64,000 nt of DNA from NCBI GenBank assembly GCA_965197395.1, contig CBDANB010000006.1, positions 248,001 through 312,000 on the forward strand, given 5' to 3'. Under the pieces are notes generated by a model, which saw nothing but the letters and a program-made list of their open reading frames with translations, was not told the DNA's origin and ran no database searches. Positions 51,992 to 60,360 of the stretch are shown here, piece by piece. Each line of letters starts with the position of its first letter. Position 1 is the first letter of the stretch. The position numbers and the translations under genes were made by a program. This stretch comes from CAZYFH01 sp965197395 (GTDB lineage Bacteria; Acidobacteriota; Vicinamibacteria; Vicinamibacterales; UBA8438).

Positions 51992-52603
51992 TCACCGGCC
52001 GGGCACGGGAGGCGGCGCGGTCGCGAACTGGATCAGCGTGATGAAGCGCTCGGGTCCGGTCCCGAGTGATGGGTTCAGATATCCGGCAGAGCCGTTCCAT
52101 GTGTAGTCCTTGACGGTTACGCTCGGCCGGTAGTCCATGTATTCGTCGCGGAACCGCGCGGTCTCGAACTGGTGCGTCGCGGGCGCGTCGAAGACACGGT
52201 CACCGCCGTCGTCGAGCATGGCCGCGTAGTAACGGACCATCTCGTCGAACGACGAGTTCGTGCCGAAGAGATAGAACCGTTGCCCGCGGCCGGCGTCGTA
52301 GGAGGCGAGATACTGCGCGGCCGGGTAGATCGGCGCCCCGAGCATGGCTTCCGTCGGCGCTTCCGCCGGCGCGGCCGTGGGGACGCCCGAGTTTGTCGGC
52401 CGCGCGGCCGTGGAGTCGCTTGAGTTTGTCGGTCGTGCCGTCTCCGTGCGCGCGTCGCCGGGTTCGACCGGTGTCGGGAACGGTCGCGGCACCGGCTGTC
52501 TCTGCTGGGTCGCGGCCGTCGCGGCCATCGCTGACAGTGCAATCAGCAGCGCCACGCCGCGAGCCGTCGATGTTGCGGACCTCACGCCCGTATTATGCCT
52601 CAT
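51992..52603 (-). CDS. Secreted hypothetical protein
   Basis: The 203-aa product starts with a signal peptide (ARGVALLIALSAMAATAATQ), then a Pro/Thr/Ala-rich linker with repeated ARPTNS segments, then a compact domain (APIYPAAQYLASYDAGRGQR, FYLFGTNSSFDEMVRYYAAM) ending GPERFITLIQFATAPPP. The FGTNSSFDEMVRYY pattern recalls small periplasmic proteins of unknown role; no function is assigned. Its start codon overlaps that of the divergent peptidase gene within a shared CATG; a GTG eight codons downstream is an alternative start. Confidence 0.55.
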   Translation of the reverse strand: MRHNTGVRSATSTARGVALLIALSAMAATAATQQRQPVPRPFPTPVEPGDARTETARPTNSSDSTAARPTNSGVPTAAPAEAPTEAMLGAPIYPAAQYLASYDAGRGQRFYLFGTNSSFDEMVRYYAAMLDDGGDRVFDAPATHQFETARFRDEYMDYRPSVTVKDYTWNGSAGYLNPSLGTGPERFITLIQFATAPPPVPGR

Positions 52604-53738
52604 GCGGACCTATCTCGACTTTTGCGAGCGCGAGCGTGACTGGCTGCTCGAGACCACCACGGCGCTGACTCGCCACGAATCACCCACCCCCGACAAGTCC
52701 GCGGTTGATGTTTGCGGCCGCGAGCTCGGTCGTCGGCTCGAGGCGGTCGGCGCCACCGTCGAGACGATCGCGCAGCCCGAAACCGGTGACCACCTCCGTG
52801 CCGTGATCGGCAGCGGGTCCCCGACGGTGATGATCCTCGGGCATTTCGATACGGTGTGGCCCGTTGGGTCGGTCGAGCGGATGCGGATGCGCGAGGAAGA
52901 CGGCAGGCTGTATGGACCGGGCGTGTTCGACATGAAGGCCGGTATCGCCATCGCGATGCTCGCGGCGCGGGCTCTCCAATCCACCGGCCGTCTTGGAGCC
53001 CGCCGACTTGTGATGGTCTTCACGGCCGACGAGGAGCGCGGCAGCGGGTCATCACGCGAGCTCGTCGAAGCGGAGGCGCTCCGAAGCGACGCGGTGTTCG
53101 TGCTCGAGCCGTCCCTGCCCGGGGGCGCGCTGAAGACGGGTCGAAAGGGGTGTGGAGAGTTCGAGCTGCGTGTCACGGGGATTCCGGCGCACGCGGGCGT
53201 CGATCCGACAAAGGGCGCGAGTGCGATCGACGAGTTGGCGGCGCAGGTGGCGGCGCTCGGCGCGCTGCGCGATCCCGACACCGGGGTCTCGGTCAACGTC
53301 GGTCTCATCGAAGGCGGCGAGCGCCCGAACGTTGTCGCGGAACACGCGCGCGCCGTCATCGATGTGCGTGCGGTCCGTCGCGACGACGCTCGGCGGGCCG
53401 AGGATGCGATACGCGCGCTGCGGCCCACCCTCGATGGGACGACGCTAGATGTCGTTGGCGGGTTTTCTCGTCCGCCGCTCGAGCGGACCCCTGGCGTTGC
53501 GCGACTGTACGACCGCGCTCGGGAGCTTGCCGGTGAACTCGGGCGCTCCCTCGGTGAGGGATCGACAGGGGGGGGCTCGGACGGGAACTTCACCGCCGCG
53601 TTGGGCGTCCCAACACTTGATGGCCTCGGTGCGGTCGGCGACGGGGCGCACGCCTTACACGAGCACGTCGAGATCGAGCACTTGACGTGGCGCGCTGCGC
53701 TGCTGGCCGGTTTGATCGAGCGTTTTGACGCCCGCTAG
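52602..53738 (+). CDS. M20-family metallopeptidase (carboxypeptidase G2/ArgE-like)
   Basis: The 378-aa protein has the two-zinc catalytic domain with VMILGHFDTVWPVGSVERM (first His and Asp), GPGVFDMKAGIAIAMLAAR (bridging Asp), FTADEERGSGSSRELVE (Glu-Glu) and a C-terminal GEGSTGGGSDGNFTAALGV and GDGAHALHEHVEI (last His), with a dimerisation domain between. Such enzymes remove C-terminal residues or acyl groups from small peptides or amino acids; the substrate is not evident. The end overlaps the antisense tail of the radical SAM gene. Confidence 0.88.
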   Translation: MRTYLDFCERERDWLLETTTALTRHESPTPDKSAVDVCGRELGRRLEAVGATVETIAQPETGDHLRAVIGSGSPTVMILGHFDTVWPVGSVERMRMREEDGRLYGPGVFDMKAGIAIAMLAARALQSTGRLGARRLVMVFTADEERGSGSSRELVEAEALRSDAVFVLEPSLPGGALKTGRKGCGEFELRVTGIPAHAGVDPTKGASAIDELAAQVAALGALRDPDTGVSVNVGLIEGGERPNVVAEHARAVIDVRAVRRDDARRAEDAIRALRPTLDGTTLDVVGGFSRPPLERTPGVARLYDRARELAGELGRSLGEGSTGGGSDGNFTAALGVPTLDGLGAVGDGAHALHEHVEIEHLTWRAALLAGLIERFDAR

Positions 53739-54834
53739 ACCCGGGATGATCAATGGGGAACACAGTCAAGACCGTCGTGCTACTCGGATTGCTCAGCGGC
53801 GTGCTGCTCGTGGTCGGCGAGCTGCTGGGCGGCGTCAACGGATTGATGCTCGCGTTCGTCATCGCCGTTGCCATGAACTTCGGGTCGGTGACGCCGTAAC
53901 GCGCTTTCAGCGTACCCATCACGGCGCGGAACTGCTGTCCGTACGCCGCCGACGCGTGTTTGCCGGCATAGAGGCGCCCGTACCCCTCGACCAGGTGCGG
54001 ATAGTCCCGTGAAAGGAACTCGAGGAAGTGCTGGCGCGTCCCGCCCTCGAGGTGGAGCAGCATTGCGCCGATGTACTTCGCTCCGTGGTCGACGATGGCC
54101 TTCACGGTACGCTCGAGCTTGGAGGGATGGGAGCTGATGCCCGGCATGATCGGCGCCATCAGCACACCGGTGTCGACGCCTGCCTTCGCCAAGACGTTGA
54201 CCGCCCGAAGACGCTGCAACGGGTGCGCGGTACCCGGCTCCAGTTGCTGCCACGCGTCCTCGTCGACCGTCGGGAGGCTGACCGTGACGGTGACGGCGGT
54301 CTTCGACGCCAGCTCGGCCAACACGTCAGCGTCGCGGATGACCAGCGGTCCCCGTGTGATGAGCCCGATGGACGTCGGACGCCCGCACAGCACCTCGAGG
54401 GATCGCCGCGTGATTCGGGCGTGGCCCTCGATCGGCTGGTACGGATCGGTTGCGGTGCCGAAGGCAACAGACGTCCCGCGCCACGTGGGCCGGGCCAGCT
54501 CCGCGGCCAGGACCTCTGGGAAGTTGACCTTCACCAGCACGAGCGAGGAGAAATCATCGCCCGGTCCCAACTCGAACTGATGCTGATATCGCCGAGCGAA
54601 GCAGAAGTGACAGCCGTGCGCGCAGCCCCGATAGGGATTCAGTGTCCAGCCGAAAGGCATACCGACGACCTTGTTGAGCGCCGTGCGGCACACGACCTCC
54701 TGATATCGGGTGTCGTCGCCGCGCCGCACGGCGTCTCTGAGGCCCGCGACGCCGGACACGCGCACCCGGTCGGCCACGTCGCGGGTCGTCGGCCTGCGGC
54801 CGAGGTCGAACAGTGTTTGCGACGGCTCAGCCAT
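53590..54834 (-). CDS. Radical SAM protein of the spore-photoproduct-lyase-like (Rv2578c) type, with readthrough tail
   Basis: The 414-aa frame has the cluster motif RGCAHGCHFCFARRYQHQF (CxxxCxxC) after MPFGWTLNPY, then LVLVKVNFPEVLAAELARP, VAFGTATDPYQPIEGHARIT and GVLMAPIMPGISSHPSKLER. Family similarity ends near FRAVMGTLKARYGV (about residue 320). The remaining 90 residues are low-complexity and are the antisense of the htpX remnant and of the M20 gene, so the native stop appears lost at a recombination joint near 53890. The substrate is unknown. It probably still folds, because the lost part is C-terminal. Confidence 0.75.
   Translation of the reverse strand: MAEPSQTLFDLGRRPTTRDVADRVRVSGVAGLRDAVRRGDDTRYQEVVCRTALNKVVGMPFGWTLNPYRGCAHGCHFCFARRYQHQFELGPGDDFSSLVLVKVNFPEVLAAELARPTWRGTSVAFGTATDPYQPIEGHARITRRSLEVLCGRPTSIGLITRGPLVIRDADVLAELASKTAVTVTVSLPTVDEDAWQQLEPGTAHPLQRLRAVNVLAKAGVDTGVLMAPIMPGISSHPSKLERTVKAIVDHGAKYIGAMLLHLEGGTRQHFLEFLSRDYPHLVEGYGRLYAGKHASAAYGQQFRAVMGTLKARYGVTDPKFMATAMTNASINPLTPPSSSPTTSSTPLSNPSSTTVLTVFPIDHPGSSGRQNARSNRPAAQRATSSARSRRARVRRAPRRRPHRGHQVLGRPTRR
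53753..53899 (+). pseudogene. htpX: Truncated htpX (N-terminal 48 codons only)
   Basis: MGNTVKTVVLLGLLSGVLLV, GELLGGVNGLMLAFVIAVAM and NFGS match the first two membrane helices of the HtpX zinc protease. The sequence then switches to VTP and a stop, and the HExxH domain is absent. The breakpoint coincides with the loss of the natural end of the opposite radical SAM gene. A functional product is not expected. Confidence 0.7.
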
Positions 54835-54919
54835 TCGCTATGTGTTCGCCCCCTGGTCGCCCATGATGAACCACGCGGGTCCGGTCTGCCAATCCACCCA
54901 ACCCCAGTGAAATATGGGG

Positions 54920-55885
54920 TTAGCTGACCTTCCGTCGCCAGTAAGAGAGGAGGTCGCGCAGGGTTTCGGCGAGCGTGATCTGCGGCTCCCACCCCACGTC
55001 CCTGCTGATGCGACTGCGGTCTCCAAGGACTAGGGCCGGGTCGTTCGAGCGGAGCCTGGATGGATCCAGCTCGACGGCGATCGGCACGCGAGCCAGGTTG
55101 ATCAGACCAGCGAGGACGTCGTGGATCTTTTGGCCGCGGCCCGAGCACACGTTGTAGACGGTACCCGGGGCCCCGGAAGCCATGAGCGCGCAATAGGCCT
55201 TCACGGTGTCCCGGACGTCGGTCAGGTCGCGCCGCGAGTCGAGGAAGCCCACCCGAATGGTCGGTTCGGTTTGACCGGCCTCGATGCGCGCGATCTGATG
55301 CGCGAAGCTCGAGATTGCGTACGACGGGTCCTGGCCCGGTCCGATGTGGGTGAACGATCGGGTGATCACCAGGTCCGGACCGTTCGCGTAGCCGCGGGCG
55401 AGCATCTCCTGCGCGAGCTTGCTCACGCCATAGGGACTGACTGGTCCGATGGGGTGGTTCTCGGCGATCGCAGTGTCCGACGGCTGATACACGAGCGCGG
55501 AGCCGGGGAGGAGCATGCGGGCGGTCGGACACACCTGGCACAGGGCGTCTAGCAAATGCTCCGTGCCGATCACGTTGGTCTCGAGGGTCCTGACGACGTT
55601 GTTCCACGAGCCGCCCACGTCGGCAACGCCGGCGCAGTGGTAGACGTGGGTGGGGGCGACCTCGGAAAGGCGGTGATGCACATCCGCGCGGTCGAGGAGG
55701 TCGACGTCCTGCCACACGAGGGTGGGCGGTGTGTGATCCGCGCGGGCCGGGCGCGGCCCGCGTCCAGCCGCGTGCGGCCGTCGCCACGCGACAATGCGAC
55801 GGGCCGGGTCGCGTGTGGCCAGCGCCTCGAGAAGATGGCCACCGACGAATCCGGCGGCGCCGGTCACGAGGACGGCGTTACGCAT
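54920..55885 (-). CDS. GDP-6-deoxy-D-mannose reductase-like nucleotide-sugar reductase
   Basis: This 321-aa extended SDR protein has VLVTGAAGFVGGHLLEAL, the catalytic VSPYGVSKLAQEMLARGY (Tyr-x3-Lys), ITRSFTHIGPGQ, YNVCSGRGQKIHDVL and the C-terminal LDPSRLRSNDPALVLGDRSR with VGWEPQITLAETLRDLL. Those late motifs are typical of RMD enzymes that make GDP-D-rhamnose, though a related NDP-sugar is possible because its neighbours make dTDP sugars. It follows rmlB by 6 bp in the envelope operon. Confidence 0.8.
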   Translation of the reverse strand: MRNAVLVTGAAGFVGGHLLEALATRDPARRIVAWRRPHAAGRGPRPARADHTPPTLVWQDVDLLDRADVHHRLSEVAPTHVYHCAGVADVGGSWNNVVRTLETNVIGTEHLLDALCQVCPTARMLLPGSALVYQPSDTAIAENHPIGPVSPYGVSKLAQEMLARGYANGPDLVITRSFTHIGPGQDPSYAISSFAHQIARIEAGQTEPTIRVGFLDSRRDLTDVRDTVKAYCALMASGAPGTVYNVCSGRGQKIHDVLAGLINLARVPIAVELDPSRLRSNDPALVLGDRSRISRDVGWEPQITLAETLRDLLSYWRRKVS

Positions 55886-55891
55886 CGAGCG

Positions 55892-56920
55892 CTACGAGGA
55901 CCGCCCGCCGTACTGTGTTTCGTAATAGCGCTGGAACGACGGATCCTGCTCCTTGATGGGGCGCCACCACCACTCGTTGTCGCGATACCACGCCACCGTC
56001 GTGCGCAACCCGTCTTCAAACACTTCGCGCGGTTTCCAACCCAGCCCCTCGAGCTTTGACGTGTCCAGGCAGTAGCGTCGGTCGTGGCCGGGTCGGTCGG
56101 CAACCGGCTGAATGAGCGAGTGTGACCGGCCAAGTCCATCGAGGATGCGGTGGGCAAGATCGATGTTGGTCACCGCGTTGCCGCCGCCGACGTTGTACAC
56201 CTCGCCGGGTTCCCCGTGTTCGAGGAGCAGGTCGAGCGCCCGACAGTGGTCGGTGACGTGGAGCCAATCCCGGACGTTGAGGCCATCGCCATAGAGCGGC
56301 ACCGGCCGATCGTCGATGGCATTGGTGATGAACAGCGGAATGACCTTCTCGGGGAACTGGCGCGGGCCGTAGTTGTTCGAGGCACGCGTGATGATGACCG
56401 GTACGTCATGCGTGGCCCAGTAGCTATACGCCAGCCGGTCGGCACCTGCCTTGCTCGCGGCGTACGGGTTACGCGGCCGGAGCTCATCAGTTTCGGTCGA
56501 GGCGCCCGTCGCGACGCTGCCATAGACCTCGTCGGTCGAGATCTGAATGAAGCGGCGTAGCTTGGTCGCGGCGCGCGCGGCATCCAGCAGCACGAAGGTG
56601 CCTTCGACGTCCGTCTTGATGAAGGCGCCCGCATCCTGGATCGACCGGTCGACGTGGGTCTCGGCGGCGAAATGAACGACGATGTGCGACTCGGCGACGA
56701 GGGGCCCCGCCACAGCAGGGTCCGCGACGTCGCCGCGCACAAAGCGATGTCGCGCGTCATCCATGACGCCACGCAGGTTTTCCAGCCGGCCGGCATAGGT
56801 CAGCTTGTCCAGCGTCGTCACGCGCCAATCGGGGTGTGTCGCGAGCCCATAGGCGACGAAATTGCTTCCGATGAAGCCCGCCCCACCCGTCACGAGCACG
56901 TTGACCGCCGGCGCTACCAT
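55892..56920 (-). CDS. rmlB: dTDP-glucose 4,6-dehydratase
   Basis: The 342-aa enzyme has VLVTGGAGFIGSNFVAYGL, LDKLTYAGRLENLRGV, FAAETHVDRSIQDAG, IQISTDEVYGSVATGAST, the active-site YAASKAGADRLAYSY and NNYGPRQFPEKVIPLFI plus WLHVTDHCRALDLLLEHG, all classic RmlB. It converts dTDP-glucose to dTDP-4-keto-6-deoxyglucose, the second step to dTDP-rhamnose and related sugars. The ATG overlaps the end of rmlA by 7 bp. rmlC and rmlD are not in the window. Confidence 0.95.
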   Translation of the reverse strand: MVAPAVNVLVTGGAGFIGSNFVAYGLATHPDWRVTTLDKLTYAGRLENLRGVMDDARHRFVRGDVADPAVAGPLVAESHIVVHFAAETHVDRSIQDAGAFIKTDVEGTFVLLDAARAATKLRRFIQISTDEVYGSVATGASTETDELRPRNPYAASKAGADRLAYSYWATHDVPVIITRASNNYGPRQFPEKVIPLFITNAIDDRPVPLYGDGLNVRDWLHVTDHCRALDLLLEHGEPGEVYNVGGGNAVTNIDLAHRILDGLGRSHSLIQPVADRPGHDRRYCLDTSKLEGLGWKPREVFEDGLRTTVAWYRDNEWWWRPIKEQDPSFQRYYETQYGGRSS

Positions 56921-57981
56921 TGGATGCCCACCTCCGAGTTGTCACCCAGCATGAAGCGATACGCCGACGGGGTGATCCGTTCCCGATAGATCCGCACGTT
57001 CTTGCCGATGAGGCTGTCCGTGACCCGACTGCCCAGGTCGAGGATCTCACTGTGTTCGAGCACGATGCAGTGCTCGATCTCAGAGTGCCGAATGCGGACG
57101 TTGTTCATGATCGATGTGAACGGACCGACGTAGGCGTGCTCGAGGTGCGCATGCGCGCCAATGATCGCTGGCCCGCGCACCACCGAGCTCTCGATCGTCG
57201 CGCCGGGTTCGACCACGACCCGCCCGTCGAGGCGCGACCCGGCGTCGACCGTGCCGTCGATGCGTCGCTCCAGCGTGTCGAGAATGAGGCGATTGGCATC
57301 CAGGAGGTCGTCGAGCCTGCCGGTGTCCTTCCACCAACCCTCGACGATATGCGGACGGACGACGAGCTTGTGGTCGATCAGATCCTGGATGGCGTCAGTG
57401 ATCTCCAATTCGTTGCGAAAGCTTGGCGTGATGCGCTTGACGGACTCGAACACCTCGGGGCCGAAGAGATACACCCCAACCAGGGCCAGGTCACTTTTTG
57501 GCTCCTTCGGTTTCTCCACAAGACGCGTGACCTGGGTGCCGTTGAGCTCTGCAACCCCGAATCGCTGCGGGTCTGGCACGCGGGTGAGGAGGATCTGAGC
57601 CGCCGGACGGTGCGCCTCGAACTCCCGCACGAAGGGCGTGACGCCGCGGGCCAGCAGGTTGTCCCCCAGATACATGACGAACGGCTCTTGGCCCAGATAG
57701 TCCTCACTGATGAGGACCGCATGGGCCAGGCCGCGCGGCGCATCCTGCGCGATATACGTGACCTCGGTCCCGAAGGCCGATCCATCCCCGACGGCACGTT
57801 CGATCTCCGCCTGCGTGTCGCCGACGACGATGCCGATCTCCCGCACGCCCGCGGCCGCCAGGGCCTCGATACCGTAGAAGAGGATGGGCTTGTTTGCGAC
57901 GGGCACCAGCTGCTTCGCGCTGGTATACGTGAGCGGCCGGAGGCGGGTCCCCTTGCCCCCGCTCAGGATGAGCCCCCTCAC
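56914..57981 (-). CDS. rmlA: Glucose-1-phosphate thymidylyltransferase, long form
   Basis: The 355-aa protein has the nucleotidyltransferase N-domain (GLILSGGKGTRLRPLTYTSA, KQLVPVANKPILFYGIEAL, FVMYLGDNLL, VEKPKEPKSDLALVGVYLF, EITDAIQDLI and VEGWWKDTGRLDDLLDANR) followed by a C-terminal left-handed beta-helix (GPAIIGAHAHLEHAYVGPFT). The beta-helix makes it the long type found in archaea, actinobacteria and others. It makes dTDP-glucose for the next enzyme. Confidence 0.93.
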   Translation of the reverse strand: MRGLILSGGKGTRLRPLTYTSAKQLVPVANKPILFYGIEALAAAGVREIGIVVGDTQAEIERAVGDGSAFGTEVTYIAQDAPRGLAHAVLISEDYLGQEPFVMYLGDNLLARGVTPFVREFEAHRPAAQILLTRVPDPQRFGVAELNGTQVTRLVEKPKEPKSDLALVGVYLFGPEVFESVKRITPSFRNELEITDAIQDLIDHKLVVRPHIVEGWWKDTGRLDDLLDANRLILDTLERRIDGTVDAGSRLDGRVVVEPGATIESSVVRGPAIIGAHAHLEHAYVGPFTSIMNNVRIRHSEIEHCIVLEHSEILDLGSRVTDSLIGKNVRIYRERITPSAYRFMLGDNSEVGIQW

Positions 57982-58018
57982 GACGGGTGCTCACCGGTGA
58001 AATCGGTCGGATGCCTCA

Positions 58019-60349
58019 CTAGAATCCCCTGGGGCGGCCACCGCCGCCGGGCCCGCCGCCGCCGCCGCCAAACGCGCCGAGGACGTTGGCGAACGTCCCG
58101 AGTCCGGCGAGGGTGAACGACACGTTGAAACGCCGGTCTTGCGGCACCGGTGCCCGGCTACCGAGACCCTCGAAATTGAACGACTGGTACTCGAAGCTCA
58201 CGCCGCAACACTGCGCATTGTAGTAGACCATGATGCGCTGCAAGAGGTATCGGCTCCGCAGGATGTCGTAGTTGAAACTGTAGCTGCCGCCCACGGCATT
58301 GCCCGGCGACCGCAGGGCGGTGAACGAGTTGAGGTAGTGGTCGAGCCGACGCGGATCGTTGAAGCCGGGCAGCTCCTCGATGAAGCGCCGTTGGCTCCAG
58401 CCGCCCCGTGTCTCCAGCCAGCCACCGACCTCGTACGTGCCTTCGGCCCCGATGGTCCGCAGTGCCATGAACTGCGTGTCGTACTCGGCCCGGAGCGTCC
58501 CGCCGATGCTCTGCGTCGGCTCGGTCCGCATGATCAGTGAGACGGGCGAGTAGTTGGTCGGTGCGGCGCCGGTCCCGCTGAAACTGGTCCTGAACCGGCG
58601 GTCGAACTCCGCGGCGCGCGAGTCGGTGTAGTAGCTCTGCATGATGGCGACGTTGAGGATCTCGCGCGCAACGCCCTCCGGGCCGCCCTCCCGACGTTTC
58701 GCGTAGATTCGATTGTCGAGGCCGTAACGAATCTGCGTCACGCTGCCGACGACCGAATCGATGCCCTCGAGCCGGACGATCTCCGCGAAGTTGTCGATCG
58801 CGCTGACGCGCCGGATCGACACCCATGGTTCTATGACGTGCTTCATCCGCTCAGCGTAGCCGCTGTTGGGGGTCTCCCAGATCTTGACGAACGAGGGGCC
58901 GGTGGCGCGCGTCTGGAGGTCGATGAACGAGCGCCCGATGCCCTCGGGGATCTGTGTCCGCGTGTCGAGGTCGATACGCTCGGTCCAATACGTGCCACGC
59001 CACTGCGCGGTCGTGTCGACGGTGAGAAAAGGCCACTTCGTGAACGGGATCTGGACGGTCGGGTTGAAGTCGAAGCGGTTCAACCCCGAGTCGGACTCGA
59101 CCGTGACGCCCTGTCTGAAGCGCCGGGCGACTCGAAGCAGACGCGCGTACTCCGCGTTGAACGAGTAGTACAACCCGGTCCCCGGGATTGCGCTCTTGCC
59201 ACGCGCGGCGGAGACGCGTGGGCCCGATCCCCATCGCGTGGACTGGGTGTCGCCAAAGAAGGTCTCGTTCACGTCCACCGTGGCGCCGATCTGATACGCA
59301 TCGAACCGCCCGGCGAGGTTCGACGAGAAGCTCCGTTCCCGACTCGAGGCTTCGTAGATGTTGTGTTGATACGTCTGCTGGACGGTGATGTTGGAGAAGT
59401 AGTTGATCTGTCCGCGCGCCGTCCAGGCATTACCAATCCGCTGTGTCCCCTGACCGCGTAGCTCGTAGCTGCGTCGCGCCGGAACCATGGTCGTGCCGCC
59501 GCCCGACGAAATCTCCGCCTCCCGTTCGTTGAGGAAGTACGTGCGGACGTAGCCCTCCGAGCCGCCGCCGCGCGTGAAGCGGTACTCGCCGCCTAGCCCC
59601 TGTCCGGTCTGGGCGAACCAGTCGTAGAACACCGTTGCGTCTTGACTGCGCGAAATCGCCAAGAAGAACGCGTTGCTCAGGCTGGTACCGCGATACGTCG
59701 AGGCGCCGTATGTCGGCATGAGAAACCCGGTCGCCCGGCCGTCTTCCTGAATCGGGTAATACATCATCGGGAGGTAGAAGACCGGTACGCCCTTCACCTC
59801 GATCACGGCGTTGCGCATCAGCGCGTACTGGTCGAGGTTCATGGTCAGCGAGCTGACGACCACCTGCCACCGCGGGGTCGGCTGGATGCAGCTCGTGAAG
59901 GCGCCCTTTGTGAGCCGGTAGGTGCGTGGTCCGAGTCGCTCGATCTTCTCGCCGTAGAAGATCATGTCCGGCTCCTGGGTTCCGAACATGCTCCGGTCAA
60001 CCTCATCGCCCATGTTCACCGACCCGGTCGCACCGTAAAAGACCGCGGTTTGGTCCTCGGTGTTGAAGTCGACGCGCTCGGCGGCGATGCGGGCCTCCGC
60101 AGTCGTAAAGACGACGTTGCCGGTGGCGACCAGCTCGGACGTGTCCGTGTGGATGTCGATCTGGTCCGCGATGAATTGCCACGCGTTGTCGTCGCCGGAC
60201 AGCTCGACCTCGTCGATCAGTCGCAAGTGGGTGTCGCTGAGCTGTTCGATGAGAAAGGACTTCGAGTCGAACGGAAGATCGGGAAACTGCGCGCCGGCGG
60301 TGCACGGGGCGAGGAAAACGATCGCCGTGAGCAGGAGAAGCCGCTTCAT
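58019..60349 (-). CDS. lptD: LPS-assembly protein LptD-like outer membrane protein
   Basis: The ATG at 60349 gives 776 aa with a signal peptide (KRLLLLTAIVFLAPCTAGA). Residues 35-150 form an OstA-type jellyroll (DIHTDTSELVATGNVVFTTA ... DFNTEDQTAVFYGATGSVNM), then VKGVPVFYLPMMYYPIQEDG and a C-terminal 26-strand-type barrel with alternating aromatic residues. LptD inserts lipopolysaccharide into the outer leaflet. The protein ends in a Gly-rich stretch and a terminal Phe. The frame is open upstream into folC without similarity. It points to an LPS-bearing outer membrane. Confidence 0.85.
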   Translation of the reverse strand: MKRLLLLTAIVFLAPCTAGAQFPDLPFDSKSFLIEQLSDTHLRLIDEVELSGDDNAWQFIADQIDIHTDTSELVATGNVVFTTAEARIAAERVDFNTEDQTAVFYGATGSVNMGDEVDRSMFGTQEPDMIFYGEKIERLGPRTYRLTKGAFTSCIQPTPRWQVVVSSLTMNLDQYALMRNAVIEVKGVPVFYLPMMYYPIQEDGRATGFLMPTYGASTYRGTSLSNAFFLAISRSQDATVFYDWFAQTGQGLGGEYRFTRGGGSEGYVRTYFLNEREAEISSGGGTTMVPARRSYELRGQGTQRIGNAWTARGQINYFSNITVQQTYQHNIYEASSRERSFSSNLAGRFDAYQIGATVDVNETFFGDTQSTRWGSGPRVSAARGKSAIPGTGLYYSFNAEYARLLRVARRFRQGVTVESDSGLNRFDFNPTVQIPFTKWPFLTVDTTAQWRGTYWTERIDLDTRTQIPEGIGRSFIDLQTRATGPSFVKIWETPNSGYAERMKHVIEPWVSIRRVSAIDNFAEIVRLEGIDSVVGSVTQIRYGLDNRIYAKRREGGPEGVAREILNVAIMQSYYTDSRAAEFDRRFRTSFSGTGAAPTNYSPVSLIMRTEPTQSIGGTLRAEYDTQFMALRTIGAEGTYEVGGWLETRGGWSQRRFIEELPGFNDPRRLDHYLNSFTALRSPGNAVGGSYSFNYDILRSRYLLQRIMVYYNAQCCGVSFEYQSFNFEGLGSRAPVPQDRRFNVSFTLAGLGTFANVLGAFGGGGGGPGGGGRPRGF

Positions 60350-60360
60350 GCAGTTCGATT

